Shown piece after piece: positions 50,721 through 59,488 of a stretch of DNA of 64,000 bases. Both the position numbers and the translations under genes were made by a program. This DNA comes from Bradyrhizobium sp. WSM1417 (GTDB lineage: Bacteria; Pseudomonadota; Alphaproteobacteria; Rhizobiales; Xanthobacteraceae), in the NCBI RefSeq assembly GCF_000515415.1, contig NZ_KI911783.1, positions 3,462,392 to 3,526,391 on the forward strand, given 5' to 3'. The notes under the pieces are model-generated. The model made no database searches and was not told where the DNA came from. It worked only from the letters and a program-made list of their open reading frames with translations. Every line of letters starts with the position of its first letter. Within the stretch, counting starts at the first letter, position 1.

Positions 50721-51794
50721 ATGAGCAAGAAACAATACCGGATCGCGGTCATTCCTGGGGACGGCATCGGCAAGGAAGTGATGCCGGAGGGTCTGCGCGT
50801 TCTGGAGACCGCGGCGAAGAAGCACGGGGTGTCCCTTCATTTCGATCATTTCGACTTCTCGTCCTGGGACTATTACGAGAAGCACGGCCAGATGATGCCG
50901 GACGATTGGAAGGATAAGATCGGCAAGCACGATGCGATCTATTTCGGCGCGGTCGGCTGGCCGGCCAAGATTCCGGATCACGTCTCGCTCTGGGGCTCGT
51001 TGATCAAGTTCCGCCGCGAGTTCGATCAGTATGTGAATCTGCGCCCGGTACGGCTGATGCCGGGCGTTCCGTCCCCGCTGGCAAACCGCAAGCCCGGCGA
51101 CATCGATTTCTGGGTGGTGCGCGAGAACACCGAGGGCGAATATTCCTCCGTCGGCGGCCGCATGTTCCCGGACACCGACCGTGAGTTCGTGACGCAGCAG
51201 ACCGTGATGACCCGCATCGGCGTCGATCGCATCCTGAAGTTCGCGTTCGAACTCGCGCAGTCGCGGCCGAAGAAGCACCTGACCTCGGCGACCAAGTCGA
51301 ACGGCATCTCCATCACCATGCCCTATTGGGACGAGCGCGTGGAGGCGATGGCGAAAAAGTTTCCGGGCGTGAAGTGGGACAAGTACCACATCGACATCCT
51401 GACCGCGAATTTCGTGCTGCATCCGGACTGGTTCGACGTCGTGGTCGGCTCCAATTTGTTCGGTGACATCCTGTCCGATCTCGGCCCGGCCTGCACCGGC
51501 ACCATCGGCATCGCGCCGTCGGGCAACATCAATCCCGAGGGCAATTTCCCGTCGGTGTTCGAGCCGGTGCACGGCTCGGCGCCCGACATCGCGGGGCAGG
51601 GCATCGCCAATCCGATCGGCGCAATCTGGTCCGGCGCGATGATGCTCGAACATCTCGGCGAGAAGCAAGCCGGCAAGTCGATCGTCGAAGCGATCGAGCG
51701 CACGCTGGCCGAGCGCACGCTGCGCACCAAGGATCTCGGCGGCAATGCCGACACCACGGCTTGCGGCAAGGCGGTTGCGGATATGGTGGATTAG
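50721..51794 (+). CDS. Tartrate/D-malate dehydrogenase-like enzyme
   Basis: A 357-residue member of the isocitrate/isopropylmalate dehydrogenase family, closest in pattern to tartrate dehydrogenase/decarboxylase and D-malate dehydrogenase. IAVIPGDGIGKEVMPEG, LWGSLIKFRREFDQYVNLRPV, VVRENTEGEYSSVGG, the metal-binding NLFGDILSDLGPA and EPVHGSAPDIAGQGIANP are all present and in order. It oxidatively decarboxylates a beta-hydroxyacid with NAD and a divalent metal. The ATG at 50721 is supported by AAGGA 14 bases upstream only weakly. Confidence 0.92.
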   Translation: MSKKQYRIAVIPGDGIGKEVMPEGLRVLETAAKKHGVSLHFDHFDFSSWDYYEKHGQMMPDDWKDKIGKHDAIYFGAVGWPAKIPDHVSLWGSLIKFRREFDQYVNLRPVRLMPGVPSPLANRKPGDIDFWVVRENTEGEYSSVGGRMFPDTDREFVTQQTVMTRIGVDRILKFAFELAQSRPKKHLTSATKSNGISITMPYWDERVEAMAKKFPGVKWDKYHIDILTANFVLHPDWFDVVVGSNLFGDILSDLGPACTGTIGIAPSGNINPEGNFPSVFEPVHGSAPDIAGQGIANPIGAIWSGAMMLEHLGEKQAGKSIVEAIERTLAERTLRTKDLGGNADTTACGKAVADMVD

Positions 51795-51809
51795 GCAAGC
51801 GATCAACCA

Positions 51810-51950
51810 CGGTGTCGTCCCGGCGAAGGCCGGGACCCATTACCCCAGGGAGTAGTTGCGGTACTCGCTGGTAACCGCGAGTCTTCGCCAAACCACTTCC
51901 TGTGGTTATGGGTCCCGGATCTGCGCTGCGCTTGTCCGGGACGACACCGG
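51810..51950. repeat. Palindromic repeat, family C (CGGTGTCGTCCCGG ends)
   Basis: The element starts CGGTGTCGTCCCGGCGAAGG and ends TTGTCCGGGACGACACCG, with inverted GGGACCCAT/ATGGGTCCC inside. It fills most of the space between two converging dehydrogenase genes. Confidence 0.9.
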
Positions 51951-51961
51951 TTTATAGTGGC

Positions 51962-53035
51962 TCAGCCCGCGATTTTCTCGATCGTCGCCTCATCGAGCCC
52001 GAATGTTTTTCCAGCCAGCAAAATATCCCGCCAGGTGGTCGGATCGACCGGGATGCCTTCCGCCAGCCGCTTCTTCTTCGTCTCGCGCTCGGGCTCGCCG
52101 GCGATCTTCACCTTGTCGACGCCTGGGGCCGGAGGTGAGCCGGTGTGCCAGGCGATGAAGCTCTCGACTTCGCGCGCGAGATTCTCCGCGGTGCCGAGCT
52201 TGGTCGGATCGATGATGATCGAGAGCATGCCGTTGAGGACGTTGTACTTGCCATCGGACGGGCCCTTGACCACCTGCCCGCCGGAGAGCGCGCCGCCGAG
52301 GATTTCGCACACCAGCGCGAGCCCTGACCCCTTGTGCTCGCCGAACGGCAGGATGGCGCCGTGCGGCGGGATCACGGTGTAGCGCGGGTTGGTGGTCGGC
52401 TTGCCCTCATTGTCGATGATGGTGCCGGGCTCGAGCTCGACGCCCTTGTTGTGAGCGACGCGGGTTTTGCCCTGCGCGATCCTGCTGGTGGCGAAGTCGA
52501 GCACGATGGGGTCCTTGCCCGCGCGCGGGACGCCGACGCAGAAAGGGTTGGTGCCGTGGCGCCCATCGCTGCCGCCCCACGGCGCCACGATCGGGCGCGA
52601 GATTACGTTGACGAAGTGAATCGAGACCAGTCCGTGGTCGATGCACTGCTCGGCCCAGTGGCCGATCCGGCCGATATGGTGCGAGTTGGAGAGGCCGACG
52701 AGGCACACGCCGTTGCGCTTGGCCCGCTCGGCAGCCAGCTCCATCGCTTCATGGCCGATGACCTGGCCGTAGCCGGTGAGGCCGTCGAGGGTGAGCAGCG
52801 GACCGGTGTCGAGCACGATCTTGACGTGCTGGTTCACGGCGAGGCCGCCCGTGGTGACGCTCTGGACATAGCGCGGGATCATGCCGACGCCGTGGGAGTC
52901 GTGTCCCTTGAGATTGGCCTCGACCAGATTGGTGGATACGAGCTCGGCCTCGCGGTCCGTGGAGCCGCCGGCCTTGACGATGGCACTGATGGCTTCGATG
53001 AGCGGCTGTGCCTTGATGGTGCGATAGTCGGCCAT
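51962..53035 (-). CDS. Malate/lactate/ureidoglycolate dehydrogenase family protein
   Basis: A 357-residue Ldh_2-family oxidoreductase. KGHDSHGVGMIPRYVQSV has the active-site His region, and GLSNSHHIGRIGHWAEQ, APWGGSDGRHGTNPFCVGVPR and PFGEHKGSGLALVCEILGGALSG follow in family order. The family includes L-malate, L-sulfolactate, 2,3-diketogulonate and ureidoglycolate (AllD) dehydrogenases. Upstream lie a 2-hydroxyacid dehydrogenase and an AllC-like amidohydrolase on the same strand. The ATG at 53035 is chosen because the frame upstream of it lies inside the hydroxyacid dehydrogenase gene. Confidence 0.9.
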   Translation of the reverse strand: MADYRTIKAQPLIEAISAIVKAGGSTDREAELVSTNLVEANLKGHDSHGVGMIPRYVQSVTTGGLAVNQHVKIVLDTGPLLTLDGLTGYGQVIGHEAMELAAERAKRNGVCLVGLSNSHHIGRIGHWAEQCIDHGLVSIHFVNVISRPIVAPWGGSDGRHGTNPFCVGVPRAGKDPIVLDFATSRIAQGKTRVAHNKGVELEPGTIIDNEGKPTTNPRYTVIPPHGAILPFGEHKGSGLALVCEILGGALSGGQVVKGPSDGKYNVLNGMLSIIIDPTKLGTAENLAREVESFIAWHTGSPPAPGVDKVKIAGEPERETKKKRLAEGIPVDPTTWRDILLAGKTFGLDEATIEKIAG

Positions 53036-53046
53036 TGTTGGTGCTC

Positions 53047-53958
53047 TTATCCCTTTACGATTCTGCGGCAGTGCTCCCACGCCGCATGAATGAGGTTCTC
53101 GCTCGCCTCCGGGGTCCGGAACGCCGAATGCGCCGACAACGTCACGTTCGGCAGTTTTGTCAGCGGATGATCGCCGGGCAGGGGCTCGATGTTGAAGACG
53201 TCGAGGCCGGCATGGCGGATGTGGCCCGACTTCAGCGCGTCGATCATGGCGGCCTCGTCGACGACGGCGGCGCGGGCGGTGTTGATGAGAATGACGCCTG
53301 GCTTCATCTTCGCGATCATCTCGCGGGTGATCATGCCGCGCGTTTCGTCGTTGAGCAGCAGATGCAGCGATACGACATCTGCTCTCGCCAACACCGTGTC
53401 GAGATCGGCGAATTCCACGCCCGGATAGCTCTTCGGCGAGCGGTTCCAGGCGATCACCTTCATGCCGCTGCCCGAGGCAATGCGCGCGACCTCCGCGGCA
53501 ATACCGCCGAAGCCGATCAGGCCGAGCGTCTTGCCGGTGAGCTGCATGCCGTCTTCGCGCAGCCAGTTTCCGCCGCGCATCTCCCGGTCCATCATCGCGA
53601 TGACGCGGGCCGAAGCCCACATCAGCGCGATCGCGCATTCCGCGACCGCAGTGTCGCCATAGCCCTTGATCAGGTGCACGGAGATGCCGAGCTCGGCGAG
53701 CTCCTCCGGGTTCATGTAGCTGCGCGCGCCGGTGCCGAGGAACACGACATGTTTCAGGCCTGTGCACTTTTTTGCGACATCGGTCGGCAGCGCGGTGTGG
53801 TCGACGATCGCGATCTCGGCGCCGTCGAGGATTTCAGGATATTGCTCGGGCTTGATGTCGGGATCCCTGTGGATCCGCACCTTGGGATCGCCTGATAGCT
53901 CCAGCCGCTCCATGATCACGGCCAGGGCTTCGTTGGCGTCGACGAAAACTCCGCGCAT
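53047..53958 (-). CDS. D-2-hydroxyacid dehydrogenase
   Basis: A 303-residue NAD-dependent D-isomer-specific 2-hydroxyacid dehydrogenase. The NAD motif is TLGLIGFGGIAAEVARIASG, the catalytic Arg lies in INTARAAVVDEAAMIDAL, the Glu in NIEPLPGDHPLTKLPN and the His in LSAHSAFRT. Those are the Arg-Glu-His positions of the family. GGAGAGAGAG precedes the ATG at 53958. The next gene starts 11 bases on. The substrate could be a phosphoglycerate-like, lactate-like or glyoxylate-like acid. Confidence 0.92.
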   Translation of the reverse strand: MRGVFVDANEALAVIMERLELSGDPKVRIHRDPDIKPEQYPEILDGAEIAIVDHTALPTDVAKKCTGLKHVVFLGTGARSYMNPEELAELGISVHLIKGYGDTAVAECAIALMWASARVIAMMDREMRGGNWLREDGMQLTGKTLGLIGFGGIAAEVARIASGSGMKVIAWNRSPKSYPGVEFADLDTVLARADVVSLHLLLNDETRGMITREMIAKMKPGVILINTARAAVVDEAAMIDALKSGHIRHAGLDVFNIEPLPGDHPLTKLPNVTLSAHSAFRTPEASENLIHAAWEHCRRIVKG

Positions 53959-53972
53959 GACTCTCTCTCCGA

Positions 53973-55223
53973 TCAGGATGCGACGCCGGCGATCGCCAGC
54001 ACCGTGTGCATGAGGACATTGGTGCCCGCGGCGCAATCGGGCTGCGTGGCGTCTTCCAGCTCATTGTGGCTGATGCCGTCCTTGCAGGGTACGAAAACCA
54101 TTGCGGCCGGCATGATCGTATTGAGGTTGCAGGCGTCATGGCCGGCGCCGGAGGTGATGCGGCGAGAGGAGTAGCCGAGCGTCTTCGCCGCGTTCTCGAC
54201 GGCCGCAATCAGCTTGGGATCGAAATGCGTCGGCGGCTTGCGCCAGACCAGGTCGATCTTCACCTCGACCTTGCGGCGTGCGGCGATCTCGGCAATCGCG
54301 CTGCGCAGATCGCGATCGAGCGCATCCATGATCGCGCCGTCCGCGCTGCGGCAATCCATCGTGAAGGCGATCTCGCCGGGGATGACATTGCGCGAGGGGT
54401 TTGCGATCACGGCTTCGCCGATGGTGCCGACTGCCTTCGGTCCGTGCTTGCTCGCGATGGCTTCCATCGCCAGCACGATCTCGGACAGCGTCGCCAGCGC
54501 ATCGCGCCGCAGCGGCATTGGCGTCGACCCGGCATGGCTCTCGAAGCCGGAAATCTTGCCGTCGTACCAGAGCACGCCCTGGCCGGAATCGACCACGCCG
54601 ATGGTCTTGCCTTCGGCTTCCAGGATCGGGCCCTGCTCGATGTGCAATTCGACGAAGCAGCCGAGCTTCTGGAAGCCGACCGGCTTGTCGCCGCGATAGC
54701 CGATGCCGTCGAGCGCCTGGCCGACGGTGGTGCCGTCGGCGTCCTTGCGCGACAGGATGTCGTCGGTGGTGAAGTCGCCGACATAGGCGGCGGAGGCCAT
54801 CATCGCGGGAGCGAAGCGCGAACCCTCTTCGTTGGTCCAGTTGACGACGCAGATCGGCGCCTCGGTCTCAATGCCGGCGTCGTTCAACGTGCGGATCACT
54901 TCGAGCGCACCGAGCGTTCCCAGAATGCCGTCATACTTGCCGCCCGTGGGTTGCGTGTCGAGATGAGAGCCGATGCCGACCGGCGGCTTCGACATGTCGC
55001 GTCCCTTGCGCAGGCCGAACTGCGAACCGAGCGCATCGGTGTGCACCTCCAAGCCGGCGTCCTCGCAGGCCTCGCGGAACCAGTCGCGCACCAGCTTATC
55101 CTCCGCGCTCAGCGTCAGCCGCCGCACGCCGCCCTTGGCCGTCGCGCCGAACTGCGCGGTCTCGTGGATGGAGCCCCAAAGGCGGGCGGAATCGATTTGC
55201 AAATTGGTGGCGGCTCGGCTCAT
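53973..55223 (-). CDS. Zn-dependent amidohydrolase, allantoate/N-carbamoyl-amino-acid hydrolase family
   Basis: A 416-residue M20-type amidohydrolase. Metal and substrate residues are in GSHLDTQPTGGKYDGILG (His, Asp), NWTNEEGSRFAPAMM (Glu pair), ELHIEQGPILE (His) and SGAGHDACNLN (His). The family holds allantoate amidohydrolase (AllC), beta-ureidopropionase and L-N-carbamoylase. It is followed by two dehydrogenase genes on the same strand, 14 bases apart, which suggests processing of a carbamoyl compound to a hydroxy acid. Confidence 0.92.
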   Translation of the reverse strand: MSRAATNLQIDSARLWGSIHETAQFGATAKGGVRRLTLSAEDKLVRDWFREACEDAGLEVHTDALGSQFGLRKGRDMSKPPVGIGSHLDTQPTGGKYDGILGTLGALEVIRTLNDAGIETEAPICVVNWTNEEGSRFAPAMMASAAYVGDFTTDDILSRKDADGTTVGQALDGIGYRGDKPVGFQKLGCFVELHIEQGPILEAEGKTIGVVDSGQGVLWYDGKISGFESHAGSTPMPLRRDALATLSEIVLAMEAIASKHGPKAVGTIGEAVIANPSRNVIPGEIAFTMDCRSADGAIMDALDRDLRSAIAEIAARRKVEVKIDLVWRKPPTHFDPKLIAAVENAAKTLGYSSRRITSGAGHDACNLNTIMPAAMVFVPCKDGISHNELEDATQPDCAAGTNVLMHTVLAIAGVAS

Positions 55224-55255
55224 GCGGTCAGTCTCTCAATTGTCCGGCGCCTGTT

Positions 55256-56173
55256 TCAATGACGCGCCGGCGCGGGCGCGTCAACTGTAAGGCTGCCCTG
55301 CGCAATCTGACATGCAAGCTCTGCGACCCGCTCCACCGCCACGACGTCGGGCGAGGCGAGCCAGCTGGCGGTGAATGTCAGCGGCGCGATTTTGAGATCG
55401 GTGTCGAGCAGTTGCAGCCGCCCGTCTGCAAGCTCGTTCTCGACGATCGCGTCGGGGATCACGGCGATGCCGAGGCCCTCGACCGCCATGTGAATCACGG
55501 TCGCAAGCGAGGCGGAGGCGTGCAGCCGGATCGGCGGCAGCTCCGGCCGGTCGAACACTTCGCGCACGACCTCGTAGGGCCGCGTCTTCCGCGGGAAGGT
55601 AATGATCGGAAACCGCGCGAGCTCGGCCCGCGTGACCGGTCCATGGCCGAGGCCGAGCGAGGGGCTGGCGAGAAAGCCGATCGGATAGTCGGCGAGAACG
55701 CGATTGTGCACCCCGGAGGCCGAGAGCGGACCGACGACGAAAGCAAGCTCGATCTCCTGCGCGAGCAGGCGCGCGGTCAGGTTCGGCGTGATGTCGACCT
55801 CGATCTCCAGCGACAGGTTCGGGTAGACTTGGTTCATGCTCTTCACGAGCCGCGGCAGCCAGGTGTGCACGATGGTTTCGGCGACGCCGAGCCGCATCAC
55901 GCCGCGCATCGCGGAGCGATCGCCGATCTCGGCGATCATCGCGGCGCGCAGGCCAATCAGCTTCTCCACGTAGACCATCATCTGCCGGCCGCTCGGCGTC
56001 GGCGAGGCCACGCGATGGTCGCGATTCAGGAGCTTCACCCCCATCTCGCGCTCGAGCTGGGCGATGCGCTGGGAGATCGCCGGCTGGGTCGTGTTGAGGC
56101 GTGCTGCGGCGCCGCGAAAGCTGCCCAGCTTCACAACCCAAAGGAACGTCTCGATTGATCTGAAGTCCAGCAT
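55256..56173 (-). CDS. LysR family transcriptional regulator
   Basis: A 305-residue LysR regulator. The N-terminal winged helix is FLWVVKLGSFRGAAARLNTTQPAISQRIAQLEREMGVKLLNRD (about residues 10-52), followed by a linker and a periplasmic-binding-like effector domain. It is divergent from the DUF1445 gene with a promoter containing an inverted repeat, and it precedes the amidohydrolase operon on its own strand. It probably controls both flanking units. Confidence 0.93.
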   Translation of the reverse strand: MLDFRSIETFLWVVKLGSFRGAAARLNTTQPAISQRIAQLEREMGVKLLNRDHRVASPTPSGRQMMVYVEKLIGLRAAMIAEIGDRSAMRGVMRLGVAETIVHTWLPRLVKSMNQVYPNLSLEIEVDITPNLTARLLAQEIELAFVVGPLSASGVHNRVLADYPIGFLASPSLGLGHGPVTRAELARFPIITFPRKTRPYEVVREVFDRPELPPIRLHASASLATVIHMAVEGLGIAVIPDAIVENELADGRLQLLDTDLKIAPLTFTASWLASPDVVAVERVAELACQIAQGSLTVDAPAPARH

Positions 56174-56192
56174 TGGAAGGATTTTCCCGTCC

Positions 56193-56209
56193 GATAAATA
56201 AAATTTATC
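56193..56209. promoter_or_regulatory. LysR-type inverted repeat
   Basis: GATAAAT-AAA-ATTTATC is a perfect inverted repeat with 7-bp arms; it contains a T-N11-A core, the general LysR site. It lies 20 bases upstream of the LysR start and about 85 before the DUF1445 start, in an AT-rich patch. Confidence 0.65.
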
Positions 56210-56293
56210 GATATTGATTAGAAAGGAAGATTAGACTTTATAGCACGCGTGGTGTTGGCTTGTCTTTGTCGAGTTTATAGGCAGGTCGATCCC

Positions 56294-57109
56294 ATGACTG
56301 TTTTGGTGGCAGTGCAGCAAACTGAAACGCCCGACACGCTCCCGAGCCGCAAGGCGCGGCTTGCCTACCGCGAGGGGCTGGTCGCCTCCACCGCCGGCGT
56401 CGCCCCCGGCTTCGTCCAGGGCAATCTGGCGATCCTGCCGGCGGAACATGCGGGCGCCTTTCACCGCTTCTGCCAGCTCAACCCCAAGCCGTGCCCGATC
56501 ATCGGCATGTCCGATGTCGGCAGTCCGCATATCCCGGCGCTGGGCGCCGATCTCGACATCCGCACCGACGTGCCGCGCTACCGCGTCTGGCGCGACGGCG
56601 AGGTCGTGGACGAGCCGACCGACGTGACAAAGCATTGGCGCGACGATCTCGTGACCTTCGTGCTCGGCTGCTCGTTCTCGTTCGAAGAGGCGCTGCTCGA
56701 CGAGGGCATGCCGATCCGCCACATCGAGCACAATGTGCGCGTGCCGATGTATCGCACCAACATCGCCTGCGGCGAGTCCGGTCCCTTCGCCGGTCCCATG
56801 GTGGTATCGATGCGTCCGTTCAAGCCCGCCGATGCGATCCGCGCGGTGCAGATCACTTCGCGCTATCCGGCCGTGCACGGCGCGCCCGTGCATCTCGGTC
56901 ATCCGCATCTGATCGGCATCAAGGACATCGCCAAGCCCGATTACGGCGATCCGGTGCCGGTCGCCGACGACGAGATCCCGGTGTTCTGGGCCTGCGGCGT
57001 GACGCCGCAATCGGTCATCAATGCCGCAAAGCTGCCGTTCGCGATCACGCATTCGCCGGGTCTGATGCTGGTGACGGATCTCAAGAACAGGACCATGGCC
57101 GTGATTTAG
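56294..57109 (+). CDS. DUF1445 putative hydro-lyase / D-glutamate cyclase-like protein
   Basis: A 271-residue member of DUF1445. [64 protein letters not shown] and [32 protein letters not shown] are the family core. Family members are annotated as hydro-lyases, and a mammalian relative acts as a D-glutamate cyclase, interconverting D-glutamate and 5-oxo-D-proline. The ATG at 56294 gives the common N-terminus. It is the first plus-strand gene after the LysR promoter and precedes the Liv-type operon by 89 bases. Confidence 0.88.
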   Translation: MTVLVAVQQTETPDTLPSRKARLAYREGLVASTAGVAPGFVQGNLAILPAEHAGAFHRFCQLNPKPCPIIGMSDVGSPHIPALGADLDIRTDVPRYRVWRDGEVVDEPTDVTKHWRDDLVTFVLGCSFSFEEALLDEGMPIRHIEHNVRVPMYRTNIACGESGPFAGPMVVSMRPFKPADAIRAVQITSRYPAVHGAPVHLGHPHLIGIKDIAKPDYGDPVPVADDEIPVFWACGVTPQSVINAAKLPFAITHSPGLMLVTDLKNRTMAVI

Positions 57110-57198
57110 TGGGCAGCGTTTGCTGCTTCTTCGAGCTTTACCGCATCCATCAATCGCTTCATTCGATCAGCCGAAATTCAGTAACAGGGGACTTTGCC

Positions 57199-58443
57199 AT
57201 GACGATCACTCGCCGCGACGTATTGTTGGGAGCCACCGCTACGGCCGCGCTGGTGCCGCTGGCAGCGCGCGCACAGACTTCGGAAGTCGTGATCGGCGTG
57301 ATCTATCCGTTCTCCGGCGGCAGCGCACAGCAGGGCGTCGACGCGCAAAAGGCCTACGAGACCGCGCTCGAGGTCATCAACAAGGACACCGATTTCGACC
57401 TGCCGCTAGCGAAGGGCGAGGGCCTGCCGGGTCTCGGCGGCGCAAAGGTCCGTCTCGTTTTCGCCGACCACCAGGCCGATCCGCAGAAGGGCCGCGCCGA
57501 GGCCGAGCGCCTGATCACGCAGGAAAAGGTCTGCGCCATCATCGGCACCTATCAGAGCGCGGTCGCCGTCACCGTCAGCCAGATCTGCGAGCGCTATCAG
57601 ATCCCGTTCGTCTCCGCCGACAACTCCTCGCCGAGCCTGCACCGTCGCGGCCTGAAATATTACTTCCGCGCCGCGCCGCACGACGAGATGTACTCGGCCG
57701 CGATGTTCGACTTTTTCGATGCCTTGAAGAAGAAGGGCACCAAGATCGAGACGCTGTCGCTGTTCCACGAGGACACCATCTTCGGCACCGATTCCGGCAA
57801 CGCCCAGGCCAAGATCGCCGGCGAGCGCGGCTACAAGATCGTTTCCGACATCAAGTATCGCGCCAACTCGCCCTCGCTCTCGGCCGAGGTGCAGCAGCTC
57901 AAGAGCGCGAACGCCGACGTGCTGATGCCCTCGAGCTATACCACCGATGGCATCCTGCTGGTGAAGACCATGGGCGAGCTCGGTTACAAGCCGAACGCGA
58001 TCGTGGCGCAGGACGCCGGCTTCTCCGAGAAGGCGCTCTACGACGCCGTCGGCGACAAGCTCGAAGGCGTGATCTCGCGCGGCACCTTCTCGCTCGATCT
58101 CGCGCAGAAGCGCCCGATGGTCGGCAAGATCAACGAGATGTTCAAGACGCGGTCGGGCAAGGATTTCAACGATCTGACCTCGCGTCAGTTCATGGGCCTG
58201 ATCATCCTCGCCGACGCCATCAGCCGCGCCAAGTCGACCGACGGCGAGAAGATCCGCGACGCGCTGGCCGCCACCGACATCCCGGGCGAGCAGACCATCA
58301 TGCCCTGGAAGCGCGTCAAGTTCGACGAGATGGGCCAGAACAACGACGCCGATCCGGTGCTGCTGCAATATGTCGGCGGCAAGTTCGTCACCATCTTCCC
58401 GCCGCAGGCCGCGATCGCCGAGGCGATCTGGCCGATGAAGTAA
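57199..58443 (+). CDS. Branched-chain amino-acid-type ABC transporter binding protein
   Basis: A 414-residue family 6 (LivK-like) binding protein. A Tat-like signal peptide starts TITRRDVLLGATATAALVPLAARAQ, followed by EVVIGVIYPFSGGSAQQGVDAQKAYE and the Leu/Ile/Val-type receptor fold. AGGGGA precedes the ATG. Ligands of such receptors range far beyond branched-chain amino acids. It starts the liv-type cluster, and a family A repeat separates it from the permease gene. Confidence 0.93.
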   Translation: MTITRRDVLLGATATAALVPLAARAQTSEVVIGVIYPFSGGSAQQGVDAQKAYETALEVINKDTDFDLPLAKGEGLPGLGGAKVRLVFADHQADPQKGRAEAERLITQEKVCAIIGTYQSAVAVTVSQICERYQIPFVSADNSSPSLHRRGLKYYFRAAPHDEMYSAAMFDFFDALKKKGTKIETLSLFHEDTIFGTDSGNAQAKIAGERGYKIVSDIKYRANSPSLSAEVQQLKSANADVLMPSSYTTDGILLVKTMGELGYKPNAIVAQDAGFSEKALYDAVGDKLEGVISRGTFSLDLAQKRPMVGKINEMFKTRSGKDFNDLTSRQFMGLIILADAISRAKSTDGEKIRDALAATDIPGEQTIMPWKRVKFDEMGQNNDADPVLLQYVGGKFVTIFPPQAAIAEAIWPMK

Positions 58444-58488
58444 GCGCTGCGGGAGCAGGGAAGCAAATCGAGATCGTCGCAAGAGCCT

Positions 58489-58574
58489 CGTCATTGCGAG
58501 GAGCGAAGCGACGAAGCAATCCAGACTGTCTCCGCGACGAGATTCTGGATTGCTTCGTTTCGCTCGCAATGACG
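58489..58574. repeat. Palindromic repeat, family A, inside the Liv operon
   Basis: CGTCATTGCGAGGAGCGAAG at the left and CGTTTCGCTCGCAATGACG at the right are inverted copies. GAAGCAATCCAGA and TCTGGATTGCTTCG lie inside. The element stands between the binding-protein gene and the LivH-like gene. Confidence 0.9.
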
Positions 58575-58609
58575 GAGCAAACGATGATATTTCGAGCGGG
58601 GGACCACCG

Positions 58610-59488
58610 GTGACAGCCCAAACCATTATCCAAAGTCTCGCGAGCGGCCTTCTCATGGGCCTGCTCTACGGACTGATCGCCGTCGGCCTCGCGCTGATCT
58701 TCGGCCTGATGGACGTCGTGAACTTCGCCCATGGCGAGTTCCTGATGATCGCGATGTATGTGAGCTTCTTCCTGTTCACGTTCTTCGCCATCGACCCCTT
58801 GCTGTCGGCGCCGCTGGTGGCCGCCGCGCTGTTCGTATTCGGCGCGGTCGTCTATTTGTTGATCGTACGCTTCGCGATGCGGGCCAAGGCTAATGCGGGC
58901 ATGGTGCAGATCTTCTCCACCTTCGGCCTCGCCATCGTGATGCGCGGTCTCGCGCAGTTCTTCTTCACGCCGGATTATCGCAGCGTTCCGCATTCCTGGC
59001 TCGGCGGCAAGACGATCTCGATCGCCGGCGTCTTCCTGCCGGAGCCGCAGCTCATGGGCGCGCTGGTGTCGATCCTGGCCTTTGCCGGCCTCTACTTCTT
59101 CATCCATCGCACCGATTTCGGTCGCGCGCTGGAGGCCACCCGTGAAGATCCCGGCGCGGTGGCTCTCGTCGGCATCGACAAGAATCGCGTGTTCGCGCTC
59201 GGCTGGGGGCTTGGTGCCGCGCTGGTCGGCCTCGCCGGAGCGATCATGGCAAGCTTCTTCTACATCTATCCCGACGTCGGCGCGTCCTTCGCGCTGATCG
59301 CCTACGTCACGGTCGCGCTCGGCGGCTTCGGCAGCGTCTTCGGGGCTTTCGCCGGCGGGATCATCGTCGGCCTCGTCGAGGCCACCACCGCGCTGGTGCT
59401 GCCGCCGTCGCTGAAATCGGTCGGCATCTACGCCGTCTACCTGCTGGTCGTCTTCATCCGGCCGCGCGGCCTGTTCGGATCGATGTGA
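58610..59488 (+). CDS. livH: Branched-chain amino-acid-type permease LivH
   Basis: A 292-residue permease with about eight helices. GLLYGLIAVGLALIFGLMDVVNFAHGEFLMI is the classical LivH start, and DPGAVALVGIDKNRVFALGWGLGAALVGLAG and VALGGFGSVFGAFAGGIIVG follow. The start is GTG at 58610 with GGGGGA upstream. It overlaps livM by one base (TGATG). Confidence 0.93.
   Translation: MTAQTIIQSLASGLLMGLLYGLIAVGLALIFGLMDVVNFAHGEFLMIAMYVSFFLFTFFAIDPLLSAPLVAAALFVFGAVVYLLIVRFAMRAKANAGMVQIFSTFGLAIVMRGLAQFFFTPDYRSVPHSWLGGKTISIAGVFLPEPQLMGALVSILAFAGLYFFIHRTDFGRALEATREDPGAVALVGIDKNRVFALGWGLGAALVGLAGAIMASFFYIYPDVGASFALIAYVTVALGGFGSVFGAFAGGIIVGLVEATTALVLPPSLKSVGIYAVYLLVVFIRPRGLFGSM

Noticed and set aside
51962..53767. 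A single 601-codon fusion of two dehydrogenases
   Set aside because: The N-terminal 240 residues are out of frame with the hydroxyacid dehydrogenase and carry no motif; the real gene starts at 53035.
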